From Planctomycetota bacterium (GTDB lineage Bacteria > Planctomycetota > MHYJ01 > WSZJ01), in contig WSZJ01000029.1 of the NCBI GenBank assembly GCA_009773755.1, forward strand, positions 1 through 35,600: a DNA stretch of 35,600 bases, given 5' to 3'. The notes below the pieces were generated by a model that saw only the letters and a list, made by a program, of their open reading frames with translations, did not search any database and had not been told where the DNA came from. Made by a program: the position numbers and the translations under genes. Positions 9,091 to 18,000 of this stretch are shown here, piece after piece. Each line of letters starts with the position of its first letter. Position 1 is the first letter of the stretch.

Positions 9091-9602
9091 GAGCGCGCTC
9101 CTTCCGCGGACGCGGTCCGCTTCTTGAGGTGAGTGACCGCCCGGTGCAGCCGGACGCGGGCGGCGTTGGACGTGATCCCGAGCCTTCGGGCGATTTCCGA
9201 AATGTCCAGTCCGTCGGCGAAACGCAGATGCACGATGAGGGCCTGGTCGTGGGGAAGCGTCGCGAGGGCGGACTCCAGCGGGGCGCGGTCATCGGAGGCG
9301 GGCAGTGCGGCGGCAGGAATCAGGTTGACGGGCAGTTCCTCGAGCGGGACTTCGCCGCGGATGCCGGTTTTGCGCACGTGGTCGAGCGCCGTGTTCCGGA
9401 CGATCCTGGCCAGCCAGGCGACGGCCTTGTGCTTCTCCCGCAGCGTGCCGTAGCTCTGCCAGGCCTTGATCACGGCGTCCTGAAGCGCGTCCTCGGCGGC
9501 GTGGGAGTTCCGGAGGATTCCATAGGCGACGGCGAAGAACGCGCGGGAGTTCGTGAGAACGATGCGCTGAAACTCGCCGGCTTCATCGGCCGCCACCGCC
9601 AT
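9087..9602 (-). CDS. ECF-type RNA polymerase sigma factor
   Basis: The 171-residue protein has a sigma-70 region 2 (AYGILRNSHAAEDALQDAVIKAW, followed by AVAWLARIVRNTALDHVRK) and a region 4 helix-turn-helix (LPHDQALIVHLRFADGLDISEIARRLGITSNAARVRLHRA). It lacks regions 1 and 3, as ECF sigma factors do. It would direct RNA polymerase to a special set of promoters. I use the ATG at 9602, with GGAG ten bases upstream. An ATG at 9623 is also in frame, but its AAGGA touches the start codon. The gene lies 194 bases downstream of the subtilase gene on the same strand and is coupled to the following small basic protein. No signal for its activation is visible. Confidence 0.9.
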   Translation of the reverse strand: MAVAADEAGEFQRIVLTNSRAFFAVAYGILRNSHAAEDALQDAVIKAWQSYGTLREKHKAVAWLARIVRNTALDHVRKTGIRGEVPLEELPVNLIPAAALPASDDRAPLESALATLPHDQALIVHLRFADGLDISEIARRLGITSNAARVRLHRAVTHLKKRTASAEGARS

Positions 9603-9796
9603 GTCCACTGTTCTCCGTCTCATTCCTTGAGCGGCGAATTCTAGCCATGGCCTGCCGAAGCGGCCAACGACTTCGCCCCAGACCGCATTTCCCGGCAGGA
9701 CAATCCGGCACCGCCAGGCGTCTGTCGGGCTCAGGCTCAAGTCTCTCATTCGCTGCGCGATACCCATGCAACCCTGACGAATGGGCCGACGAATTA

Positions 9797-10525
9797 TTAC
9801 CGGGAATCGCCGTTCTTCGTCGCCATGCGGTACAGCTCGGCCTTCATTTCGCAAGCGTTCCACCCCGGATGGACCTCGCGAATCCGGGCGACCAGCGCAG
9901 CCAGGTGCGGCGCCGCGAAGCTGCTCCCGGTCGCCTGCCGCCACGAGCCACCCTTCCAGGCCACCTCGATCGACACCCCGCGGCACACGAACTCCACCAG
10001 CTGATTTCGACGGCGCCGGATCGTAAGTCCTTGCAGCCGACCGAAATCGGTCGAAATGACAGTGGGGAAGCAGGCGGGAAACTCTTCTTTGCGGAAGTCG
10101 AAGTTGTTGCATGCCGAAACGACCAGCACGTTCCGGCAAAAGGCGCGGTCCACAAATCGTTTGTAGGCCTCCAGGTGGTGCGCCGCCGGAGTCCCGAAGC
10201 TGCAGTTGATTATGTCGTACCTTTGATCGAGCGCCCATTGCAGTCCTGAAAGGACTGCCGATGAAGAGGCTCGAAGGTCGCCGCCGAGGACGCGCAGGCT
10301 TTCGATCCGGGCCCCCGGCGCGAAGGCGCACAGAATCGCCGCGACCGCCGTCCCGTGACCGAGGACGTCTATTCCCCGCCGTTCTTCGACCGGTGCTGCG
10401 CGCCGGAAGTTCCAGCAACGGATCCGCCGGCCATCGAAGACCGGGTGCGAAGTCTCGACGCCGGAATCGACGATCAGCACGCGGACATTTTTTCCCGTTG
10501 CCGACGGGTGGGCCGCTTCGCTCAC
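9797..10525 (-). CDS. Small cytoplasmic subtilisin-like serine protease (S8 family)
   Basis: The 242-residue protein holds the subtilase triad: Asp20 in VLIVDSG, His57 in GHGTAV and Ser202 in GSSFAAPH. Asn140/141 in SACNN could form the oxyanion hole. It is short for the family. There is no signal peptide, pro-region or extra domain, so it should act inside the cell. The chosen start is a GTG at 10525 that overlaps the stop of the GAF gene (GTGA). The open frame runs further upstream but overlaps the GAF gene in another frame and looks non-coding. The coupling suggests that the GAF protein controls or binds the protease. Several unusual Cys and Arg-rich stretches (IRRRR near 169-173) are present. 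Confidence 0.87.
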   Translation of the reverse strand: MSEAAHPSATGKNVRVLIVDSGVETSHPVFDGRRIRCWNFRRAAPVEERRGIDVLGHGTAVAAILCAFAPGARIESLRVLGGDLRASSSAVLSGLQWALDQRYDIINCSFGTPAAHHLEAYKRFVDRAFCRNVLVVSACNNFDFRKEEFPACFPTVISTDFGRLQGLTIRRRRNQLVEFVCRGVSIEVAWKGGSWRQATGSSFAAPHLAALVARIREVHPGWNACEMKAELYRMATKNGDSR

Positions 10526-11022
10526 TTTCGCCGCTCCCGGTCCGCAATCAGGCGGCCCAGAAGCTGCGCCTTCCAGGAAAGAGTCTCCAGAACGGAGGCC
10601 CGGAATTCGCGACCCCGCTTCGGATTGATGACCGAGACGACGCCTGCCAGCTCCCCAGCGACCGTCACGGGCGCCGCCGCCATCGCCCGCGTCGCCGTCC
10701 CGGTCTTCCGGTCCACGGACGTGTTGTGCCCGTGCCCCGGCCCGATCACCGCGGCGATCCCCGTCGCCGCGACCATCCCCACGACGCTGTCCGCGACCGG
10801 CACCGACGACCGCTCCACGACCTCCGGCGTCGCGCCCACGTTCAGCGCCGCCTCCAGTCGCTTCCCCGTCGCCGACAGCGCCCAGAGCGTCGCTTCCATG
10901 CCGCCGCACTCCCGCACCACCGACCGCAGGAGCCGGCGACCGGCAGCGGCGAGGCGCGCGCCGCGAATGTCCGCGCGGCGGGGAAGCGCCGTGCGTTCCG
11001 GGTCAGCCCTCTTTCCAGCCAT
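10522..11022 (-). CDS. GAF-domain sensor protein
   Basis: The 166-residue protein is essentially one GAF domain (about residues 25-160). It includes ATLWALSATGKRLEAALN, VPVADSVVGMVAATG, AAPVTVAGELAGVVSVIN and a final helix ending LLGRLIADRERR. GAF domains bind small ligands such as cyclic nucleotides or sense redox and light. The ligand cannot be told from sequence. The start at 11022 is supported by GGGAGGGG five bases upstream; longer in-frame starts (11082, 11067) lack this. Its TGA overlaps the GTG of the downstream subtilase by four bases, so the two are translated together. It is divergent from the first giant kinase. A nucleotide cyclase further along the window could in principle supply a cyclic-nucleotide ligand, but that is speculation. 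Confidence 0.82.
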   Translation of the reverse strand: MAGKRADPERTALPRRADIRGARLAAAGRRLLRSVVRECGGMEATLWALSATGKRLEAALNVGATPEVVERSSVPVADSVVGMVAATGIAAVIGPGHGHNTSVDRKTGTATRAMAAAPVTVAGELAGVVSVINPKRGREFRASVLETLSWKAQLLGRLIADRERRK

Positions 11023-11124
11023 CGGCTCCCCTCCCATTCCGCGGCGGAGAAATCGTCCGGCCGCCATGTGAGCGGAACTCACGCGTGGGAGTCAAGTTAT
11101 CGAACTCGTCGGCGGATTCGGCTC

Positions 11125-11130
11125 TACAAT
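11125..11130 (+). promoter_or_regulatory. Candidate -10 element before the first kinase
   Basis: TACAAT at 11125-11130, in the context CTCTACAATCC, resembles the argG promoter context GCTATAATCC. It lies about 20 bases before the GGAGG ribosome site. No convincing -35 box is present at the usual distance, so this is tentative. Confidence 0.3.
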
Positions 11131-11155
11131 CCCGCGGTCCACTGCGGAGGTGGTC

Positions 11156-14100
11156 TTGCCGGAGCCAGACGTCACCGAAATCCGACGGCGCCTGCTTCAC
11201 GCACTGCCCTGGCCTCTCGCCCAGGCGCTGCGGCGCGCGCACAACGAGAAAACCGCCCAGGGGCGGCACAATGCGGCATACCTGTTCTTCGAGGCGACGC
11301 TGAAGCTCGCGGCGTGCGCGCAGATCGGGACATACATTTCGCTCGGCTCTCCCGACCAGAATCTCAACAAGGACCTCGAAGCGCTTGCCCGTGCGTCCGC
11401 CGGGACGTGGCTTCAGCTCCTGCGCGCCGTGTCGGAATTCAACGCGGGGCGCGGCGATGCGGCGCTGCTGCCGCTGGCGGGTGTCCATGCGCGGCTGAAA
11501 GAGCGGGCGGCGCTGCCCGCGGCGACGGCGTTTCTCAAGCGCGCCGAAGATGGAGGTGGATCGGGCGCCGGCAAGACGACGCCTCTGGACTTCTTCGAAG
11601 CGCTGGTCGCGTACCGCAATCACGAACTGGGGCATGGCGCGCAGCGCGAGGCCTCGTTCTACGAATCCGCCGCGGGGCTCATCCTGAGCGCGGTCATCGA
11701 GGTCGTGGAGTTCCTGAAACCGTTCGGCGACCTGCAGCTCGGGCTCTCGCGCGACGTCCCGGTCGACGTGACAGGGGAGACCGTGCGACGCTTCATGGTG
11801 CTGAAGGGCGACGGGCTGGTGGACTACGTCGACGGCACGAAGGAGGACGCCGCCCTCCCCGCCGGAAGACTCTGGCTCTTCCAGGGCGCGCTGCGTGTGC
11901 CGCTTCACCCGCTCGTGATCTACGAGTCGGGAGAATCGGACCGCGTCGGCTTTCTCAACCGCGTGGTCGGCCGGCCGCAGGGGAACGCCGTGGTCGTGCG
12001 GCGCTGCGAATACCTCGACTACTACTCGGGGGACCGGCTGCAGTCGCGCGACGCGGCGCAGGAGCTGGCGGCGCTGTTCACGACGCTTCTCAAGACGCAG
12101 GTGACCGTCGCGGAAGTCGAGAAACTCGCGGGCGCGGAGGACTCGGCTGACCTCGTTCTCGCGCCGAAGGCCGGCAACGCGATCATCGGCGACTACGAAA
12201 TCCTCGGCGAGCTGGGCCGGGGAGGCATGGGCGTGGTTTACAAGGCGCGGCAGCACAGCCTCAACCGCATCGTCGCGCTCAAGGTCCTCCCGCCCGCGCT
12301 CGGCGGCGATCCGGTCCGCGTGGCGCGCTTCCGCCGCGAAGTCAGGGCGCTGTCCCGCTGCGACCATCCAAACGTCGTCAAGGTGCTCTCCGCGGGTGAG
12401 GACGGCGACCGGCTCTGGTACGCGATGGAGTACGTGGAGGGATCGGATCTCGCGGGGCTGTACGAGGTACTGGCGCGCTGGGGATCTCTTTCGGGAGGTG
12501 TCCTCAAGGAAGCTCACCTGAAGGAAGCGATTAACTCGGCCTCGACGCTGAGCCGCGTGAAAAAGGAGATCACTTCCAGCGGGACGACGGACAGCGTCGA
12601 GGTGATCGAAGCGAAAATCGCCGCCGCGATCCCCGACATCCCGAGGATCTTCGAGGGCCGCAACTATTACGTGCGCCTTGCGGAAGTGATTTCCGAGGCG
12701 GCCGAGGGGGTGCAGCACCTCCACGAGCGCGGCGTGATCCACCGCGACCTCAAGCCGGCGAACATCATGCTGACCTCGGACGGGAAGCGTGCCGTTGTCA
12801 TGGATCTGGGTCTCGCGCTCGTCGAGGACGCGAGCATGAGTCTCACAAAGAGCCAGGACAAGATCGTCGGGACGCTCCGGTACATGTCGCCCGAACAGGC
12901 GGACATGCAACTGCGCGACGACCTCGTCGACGAGCGCTCCGACATCTACTCGCTCGGCGCGACGCTGTACGAGCTCGCGACGCTCACGCCGATCTTCGAG
13001 GCGCGCAACGAGATCCAGCTGCTCGAGAAGGTCCAGCGAAAGGAGCCGGTGCATCCGCGCAAAGCGAACCGCAGCATCCCGGAGGACCTCGCGACGATCG
13101 TCCTGAAAGCCACCGCGAAAGACCGCGACCAGCGTTATCCACGCGCCGGAGCAGGGTCCCGCGAATCTCCGGCCGCGAGCCTCGCCGAGGACTTGCGCGC
13201 ATTCTCGAAGAGCGAGCCGATCCGCGCCCGGCCGCCCTCGGCGTTCCACTACCTGGCGCTCTTTTATCGCCGCAACAGCACGCTCGTCCACGCTGCCACG
13301 GCGGGAGCGTTGATGCTCCTCGTGGCGGTCTTCGGCGTGATGTTCAAGCTGGATCAGCGACGGATCGATGCCGAAACCGCCTGGGGTGAAGCCGCGGCCG
13401 AGGCTGTTCGCCGCGAACGCAGCGAGGCGCTCTTTGAGACCCGCGCGAAAGCCGCCAAGCTTCTGGTCGATGCCCAGCTTGGAGCATCGGAGGCCCGCGC
13501 CTCCTGGCAGCAATACGGCGGCTCGTTCGACTCCTACCGCGAATCACTGCTGCGGGCAGCGGAGACCGCCATGAAGGCCGCGAGCGTCGACACCGACTAC
13601 GCCGCGCCGCACAGCACGGCAGGCGCGTGCCTCCGCGACGCGGGCGAACCGGTCCGGGCCCGCGCCGCCTTTGAACGCGCCCTCGTCCTCGACCCGTCCG
13701 ACCACGTCGCCCTCCTGGGACTCGCCGAAATGGACATCGAGAATGCGTTCATGTCGGCCGCAGTCCTGTTCCTCAACGGCGAAATGGCGGCGCAGCTGCA
13801 GGAAGGCTCGCTCCGCCGGGCCCTCGGCCATCTGGACGCGCTCTGCGCTTCGGCGGAAGCGAGTCCCGAAGCGCGCGAGCGGCTTCCCGGATTACGGCTG
13901 CTGGCGGGAGGGAAGGCAAAAGAAGCGTCCGGAGAATTCGCGAGGGCCGCTGAGAAGTCGCCTCGCCCTTCGCCGATGTGGGCTTATGCGGCGCTTGCGG
14001 ATCTTCGATTCAATCCGGGCGAACAGGGCAAGATCCTCCATGAATACGCCGAAAAGGCCGTCCAGCTGTCTCCTCGTGATCCCCTGGCCCTGTCCTGCCG

Positions 14101-14944
14101 GGCGCTGATTGCGGTCTCCATACGCGACGCGGACACGGCCCAGCGGTGTCTCGACGAGTGCGTCCTGCGCAACCCCCGGTATGCCCCGGCGTACTACCAC
14201 CGCGCGATGTTCCGCTACTACCAGCTCAAGTACTGGGAGCGCGAACCGCCGCTGAGCGAGGACGAAAACAACGCTCTCTGGCTCAAGTGGACTCCCGGGA
14301 TCTTGTCCGACCTCGATCGCGCCTGGGAACTCGACCCCAACCCGGTCTTTCTCCCGGGATCCCTCCAGTTCCGCCTCCTCATCGCCTACGGCGCGGCCGC
14401 GGATCCCGCAACGTGGCACGAATCCGTGTTCGACAAGGTGATCGAGGAATACGACCGATTCCTTGTCCTGTTTCCCGGCGACCAGATGATCCACCAGGAG
14501 CGCGCGGGAGCCGCGTTCACGGCCGCAGTCAGACTCTGGAAGTTCAAACCGGAAGAGAGAAAGCAGCGCTTCCCCCGCATCGAGGAGCACCTGCTCGACA
14601 GCATCGATCACTACCTCAAGTGCGCTGAGATGGATTCGGGAAGCGCCTATCTCGTCCGCGCCCGCATGACGCTGGCCCGCTTCCGGCGGGAGATGGGGAA
14701 GATCGACGCGGACGCTGAAAATGAGGAGCTCCGCGAACTGCTCAAGATGATGGACGACAACGTCGCCCGCACCAAAATCGTCGCTTTCCACCACGAGATT
14801 TTCCGGGGCCAACTCCTCGCCCGTCTGGGTCGGGGCGAGGAAGCCATAGCGCTCCTGCAGAAGAAGCTCGACGGGAACAAGTGGCGGTCGGATGAACGCC
14901 AGGCGCTTCAGAACGCCATCGATGAGATTCGCGGGAAGAGGTAG
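11156..14944 (+). CDS. Giant HEPN-like/Ser-Thr kinase/TPR membrane protein, paralogue 1
   Basis: This 1262-residue protein starts at a TTG (11156) five bases after GGAGG. Order of parts: a helical N-terminal module (1-190) with the HEPN-type R-x5-H motif at Arg154-His160 (YRNHELGHG); an unrecognised, probably beta-rich module (195-300; HPLVIYESGESDR, CEYLDYYSGD); and a Hanks kinase (about 346-690). The kinase has GRGGMG (354-359), Lys376, HRDLKPAN (Asp531), a DLG instead of DFG (550-552) and MSPEQ (577-581). An insert of about 65 residues lies between hinge and helix E (436-502). One membrane helix follows (about 712-730), then a 530-residue TPR-like tail. The kinase should be active and cytoplasmic, with the tail on the other side of the membrane. 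Substrates and signals are unknown. The next two genes are paralogues. Confidence 0.9.
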   Translation: MPEPDVTEIRRRLLHALPWPLAQALRRAHNEKTAQGRHNAAYLFFEATLKLAACAQIGTYISLGSPDQNLNKDLEALARASAGTWLQLLRAVSEFNAGRGDAALLPLAGVHARLKERAALPAATAFLKRAEDGGGSGAGKTTPLDFFEALVAYRNHELGHGAQREASFYESAAGLILSAVIEVVEFLKPFGDLQLGLSRDVPVDVTGETVRRFMVLKGDGLVDYVDGTKEDAALPAGRLWLFQGALRVPLHPLVIYESGESDRVGFLNRVVGRPQGNAVVVRRCEYLDYYSGDRLQSRDAAQELAALFTTLLKTQVTVAEVEKLAGAEDSADLVLAPKAGNAIIGDYEILGELGRGGMGVVYKARQHSLNRIVALKVLPPALGGDPVRVARFRREVRALSRCDHPNVVKVLSAGEDGDRLWYAMEYVEGSDLAGLYEVLARWGSLSGGVLKEAHLKEAINSASTLSRVKKEITSSGTTDSVEVIEAKIAAAIPDIPRIFEGRNYYVRLAEVISEAAEGVQHLHERGVIHRDLKPANIMLTSDGKRAVVMDLGLALVEDASMSLTKSQDKIVGTLRYMSPEQADMQLRDDLVDERSDIYSLGATLYELATLTPIFEARNEIQLLEKVQRKEPVHPRKANRSIPEDLATIVLKATAKDRDQRYPRAGAGSRESPAASLAEDLRAFSKSEPIRARPPSAFHYLALFYRRNSTLVHAATAGALMLLVAVFGVMFKLDQRRIDAETAWGEAAAEAVRRERSEALFETRAKAAKLLVDAQLGASEARASWQQYGGSFDSYRESLLRAAETAMKAASVDTDYAAPHSTAGACLRDAGEPVRARAAFERALVLDPSDHVALLGLAEMDIENAFMSAAVLFLNGEMAAQLQEGSLRRALGHLDALCASAEASPEARERLPGLRLLAGGKAKEASGEFARAAEKSPRPSPMWAYAALADLRFNPGEQGKILHEYAEKAVQLSPRDPLALSCRALIAVSIRDADTAQRCLDECVLRNPRYAPAYYHRAMFRYYQLKYWEREPPLSEDENNALWLKWTPGILSDLDRAWELDPNPVFLPGSLQFRLLIAYGAAADPATWHESVFDKVIEEYDRFLVLFPGDQMIHQERAGAAFTAAVRLWKFKPEERKQRFPRIEEHLLDSIDHYLKCAEMDSGSAYLVRARMTLARFRREMGKIDADAENEELRELLKMMDDNVARTKIVAFHHEIFRGQLLARLGRGEEAIALLQKKLDGNKWRSDERQALQNAIDEIRGKR

Positions 14945-14976
14945 GCGCCCCGCCTGCAGTCCGGGCGGGAGGCGCC
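14944..14976 (+). other. GC-rich hairpin at the end of kinase 1
   Basis: Starting at the last base of the stop codon, GGCGC (14944-14948) and CCCGCC (14949-14954) can pair with GGCGGG (14964-14969) and GCGCC (14972-14976), forming an 11-base-pair hairpin with a two-base bulge and a 9-base loop. There is no T-run after it, so it is not a classical terminator. It may protect the upstream mRNA 3' end or attenuate transcription into kinase 2. A TATGAT (14983-14988) just downstream is a weak internal -10 candidate. Confidence 0.4.
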
Positions 14977-15051
14977 GCTTGATATGATCCGCCGGATCGT
15001 GGCGCGTGTTGCCCCACGCCATGGCAGGCCGTGCGCCCCGCCGACATGAAC

Positions 15052-15064
15052 GGAGGTCGCCCTG
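15052..15064 (+). promoter_or_regulatory. Ribosome site and CTG start of kinase 2
   Basis: GGAGG (15052-15056), a five-base spacer and CTG (15062-15064). The paralogues use exactly the same layout with TTG (GGAGG at 11146 with TTG at 11156; GGAGG at 18936 with TTG at 18946). A TGA stop in this frame at 15047-15049 rules out any start further upstream. No ATG, GTG or TTG occurs in frame until 15335, which would delete a third of the conserved N-terminal module. Confidence 0.8.
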
Positions 15065-18000
15065 TCCGAGCCCGATGTCACTGAAGTCCGGCGTCGCCTG
15101 CTGCATGCGCTGCCGTGGCCGCTGGCGCAGGCTCTAAGGCGCGCCCACAACGAGAAGACGGCGCAGGGGCGGCACAACTCGGCGTACCTTTTTTTCGAAG
15201 CGACGCTCAAGCTCGCCGCCTGCGCGCAGATCGGGACCTACATTTCGCTGGGTTCGCCCGACGCGAAGCTCAACAAGGATCTCGAGGCGCTGGCGAAGGC
15301 GTCCGCGGGGACGTGGCTTCAACTGCTGCGCGCGGTGTCGGAGTTCATCGCGAAACGTGGAGACGCGGCGCTTCTGCCTCTTGCGGGAGTCCACGCGCGC
15401 CTGAAAGAGCGGGCGCTCTTGCCTGCAGCGACCGCGTTTCTCCAGCGAGCGGCCGAAGCTGGAGCCGCAAGACAGGGGAAGACCACTCCCCTGGAGTTCT
15501 TCGAGGCGCTGGTCACCTACCGCAACCAGGAGCTCGGGCACGGCTCGCAGCGCGAAGCGGCGTTCTACGATTCCTGCGGCGCGCTGATCCTGAGCGCCGT
15601 GATCGAAGTCATCGAGTTAGTCCGGCCCTTCGCGGACCTCCAGCTCGGGCTCTCGCGGGACGTCCCGGTCGACGTGACGGGCGAGACCGTGCGCCGTTTC
15701 ATGGTGCTCAAGGGCGACGGTCTCGTGGACTACGTCGACGGGTCGAAGGAGGACGGCGCCACCCCTGCCGGCCGGCTGTGGCTTTTCAAGGGAGGCGCGC
15801 GCGTCCCGCTTCATCCCCTCGTAATCTACGAGTCCGGCGAATCCGACCGCGTCGGCTTCCTCAACCGCGTGGTCGGCCGTCCGCAGGGAGACACGGTCGT
15901 CGTGCGGCGCTGCGAGTACCTCGACTACTACTCGGGCGACCGGCTTCAGTCGCGCGATGCGGCTCAGGAGCTGGCCGCGCTGTTCACAGCCCTGCTCAAG
16001 AAGCAGGTAAGCGTCGCCGAAGTGGAGAAGCTGGCCGGCGGCGAGGACTCCGCGGACGTGGTTGTCGCCCCCGGGGCCGGCAACGCGGTGATCGGGGACT
16101 TCGAGCTGCTGGGGGAGCTCGGTCGCGGCGGCATGGGAGTGGTCTACAAGGCGCGCCAGCACAGCCTTCACCGGATCGTGGCCCTGAAAGTTCTGCCGCC
16201 CGCGCTCGGCGGCGACCCCGTACGGGCGGCGCGCTTCCGCAGGGAGATCCGCGCGCTTGCCCGCTGCGACCACCCCAACATCGTGAAGGTGCTTTCGGCG
16301 GGAGAAGACGGCGACCGGATGTGGTACGCGATGGAGTACGTCGAGGGCTCGGACCTGGCGGGGCTCTTCGAGGTGCTCGCGCGCTGGGGCGCGGTTTCCG
16401 GCGGGATGCTCAAGGAAGCGCACCTGAAGGAAGCGATCACCTCGGCCACCGCGCTGAGCCGGGTGAAGAAGGAGATTTCGTCGAGCGGCGCCACGGACGA
16501 GGTGGAGACGATCCAGGCGAGAATCCAGGCCGCAATCCCGGACGTGCCGAGAATCCTTGAGGGCCGCGACTACTACGTGCGGCTGGCGGAGGTGGTGGCG
16601 GAAGCCGCTGAGGGAGTGCAGCACCTGCACGAGCGCGGCGTGATCCACCGAGACCTCAAGCCCGCGAACATCATGCTCACGTCCGACGGCAAGCGCGCGG
16701 TCGTGATGGACCTCGGGCTGGCGCTTCTTGAAGACGCCAGCATGAGCCTGACGCGCAGCCAGGACAAGATCGTCGGGACGCTGCGTTACATGTCGCCCGA
16801 GCAGGCGGACATGCAGTTGCGTGATGACCTCGTTGACGAGCGTTCGGACATCTACTCACTGGGCGCGACGCTCTACGAGCTCGCGACGCTCACTCCGATA
16901 TTCGAAGCCCGGACGGAAATCCTGTTGCTCGAAAAGGTGCAGCGCAAGGAACCCGTCCACCCCCGCAAGGCAAATCGCTGCCTTCCCGAGGACCTGGCGA
17001 CGATCATTCTCAAGGCCACCGCGAAAGACCGTGAACAGCGCTACCCCCGTGCCGCCGCCGGCTCACGCGACGCCCGGGCGCTCAGCCTCGCCGACGACCT
17101 CACGGCCTTCGCCCGGAACGAAACGATCCGTGCCCGCCCTCCGTCCGCACTCCACTACCTGAAACTGTTCTATCGAAGACACAGCTCGCTCGCGCATGCC
17201 GCCCTGGTGGCCACCGCAGCGCTGGTCCTCGCGACCGTCGGCGTCCTCTACAAACTGGATCAGCGCGCCACCGAGGCTGAGAACGCCATCGCTGAGCGCG
17301 ACCGCTCCGACGCCCGCCTCCTCGCCAGCAGGGAAGCCGCCGCTCTGCTCGCCGAAGCGGAAATCCTCGCGACCCGCGCCCGCATCGACTACCGGCAGTT
17401 CGGCGGTCCATTCGAGGCCTACCACGCAGGCCTGATCGCCGCTTCCGAAAAGGCTCGCGAAGCGGCGAAGCGCGATCCGACCTTTTCTCCCCCCTGGTCC
17501 ACCGCCGGCTCCTGCCTGATGGACGCCGGCGAAGTGGGCGCCGCGCGCGACTCCTTCAAGAAGGCCATCGCCCTCGATCCCGTCAACGCCGCCGCCCGGA
17601 TCGGCCTCGCAGAACTCGCCATCCACGATCTCGCGTTCCTGCTGGGCGGCTTCGAGTGGGATGCAGGGATCCGGTTTCAGTTCATGCAGAAGTGCACCCG
17701 GAATCTCGTCGCTTCGGCTTCCGAACAGCTCGAAGCGCTCCGAGGCACCCCGGGAATGGCGGACCTCGCTCCGGTGGCGGAGGGACTACGACTGATTGCC
17801 ACAGGCAAGCGCCGGGAGGCGGCGGAGTATTTCGAAGCGGGCGCGGCGACCAGTTCCCGGCCCGGGCGATGGTGGCTCTATGCGTGTATTGCCTGGTCCA
17901 GCCGCCAGACGGGGGACAAGGGCGCGAACTGCGCCCGCTGCGCCGGCCGGGCGCTCGAGGTGATGCCGGGCGATCCCGAGGCGCTTTACTACCGCGGCGT

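Noticed and set aside
11563-11590. GSGAGKTT in kinase 1 as a possible Walker A loop
   Set aside because: The glycines before GKTT are not kept in the other two paralogues (RQGKTT, NPGKTT), so no P-loop is conserved.
10261-12150. Long plus-strand frame crossing the subtilase, GAF and kinase genes
   Set aside because: It spans two opposite-strand genes and a divergent intergenic region and is Arg/Pro-rich without motifs; the real genes are supported on their own frames.
11003-13513. 836-codon open frame antisense to kinase 1, with similar long antisense frames under kinases 2 and 3
   Set aside because: These are shadows caused by high GC in the third codon position; they repeat because the kinases are paralogues, and their translations lack any domain pattern.
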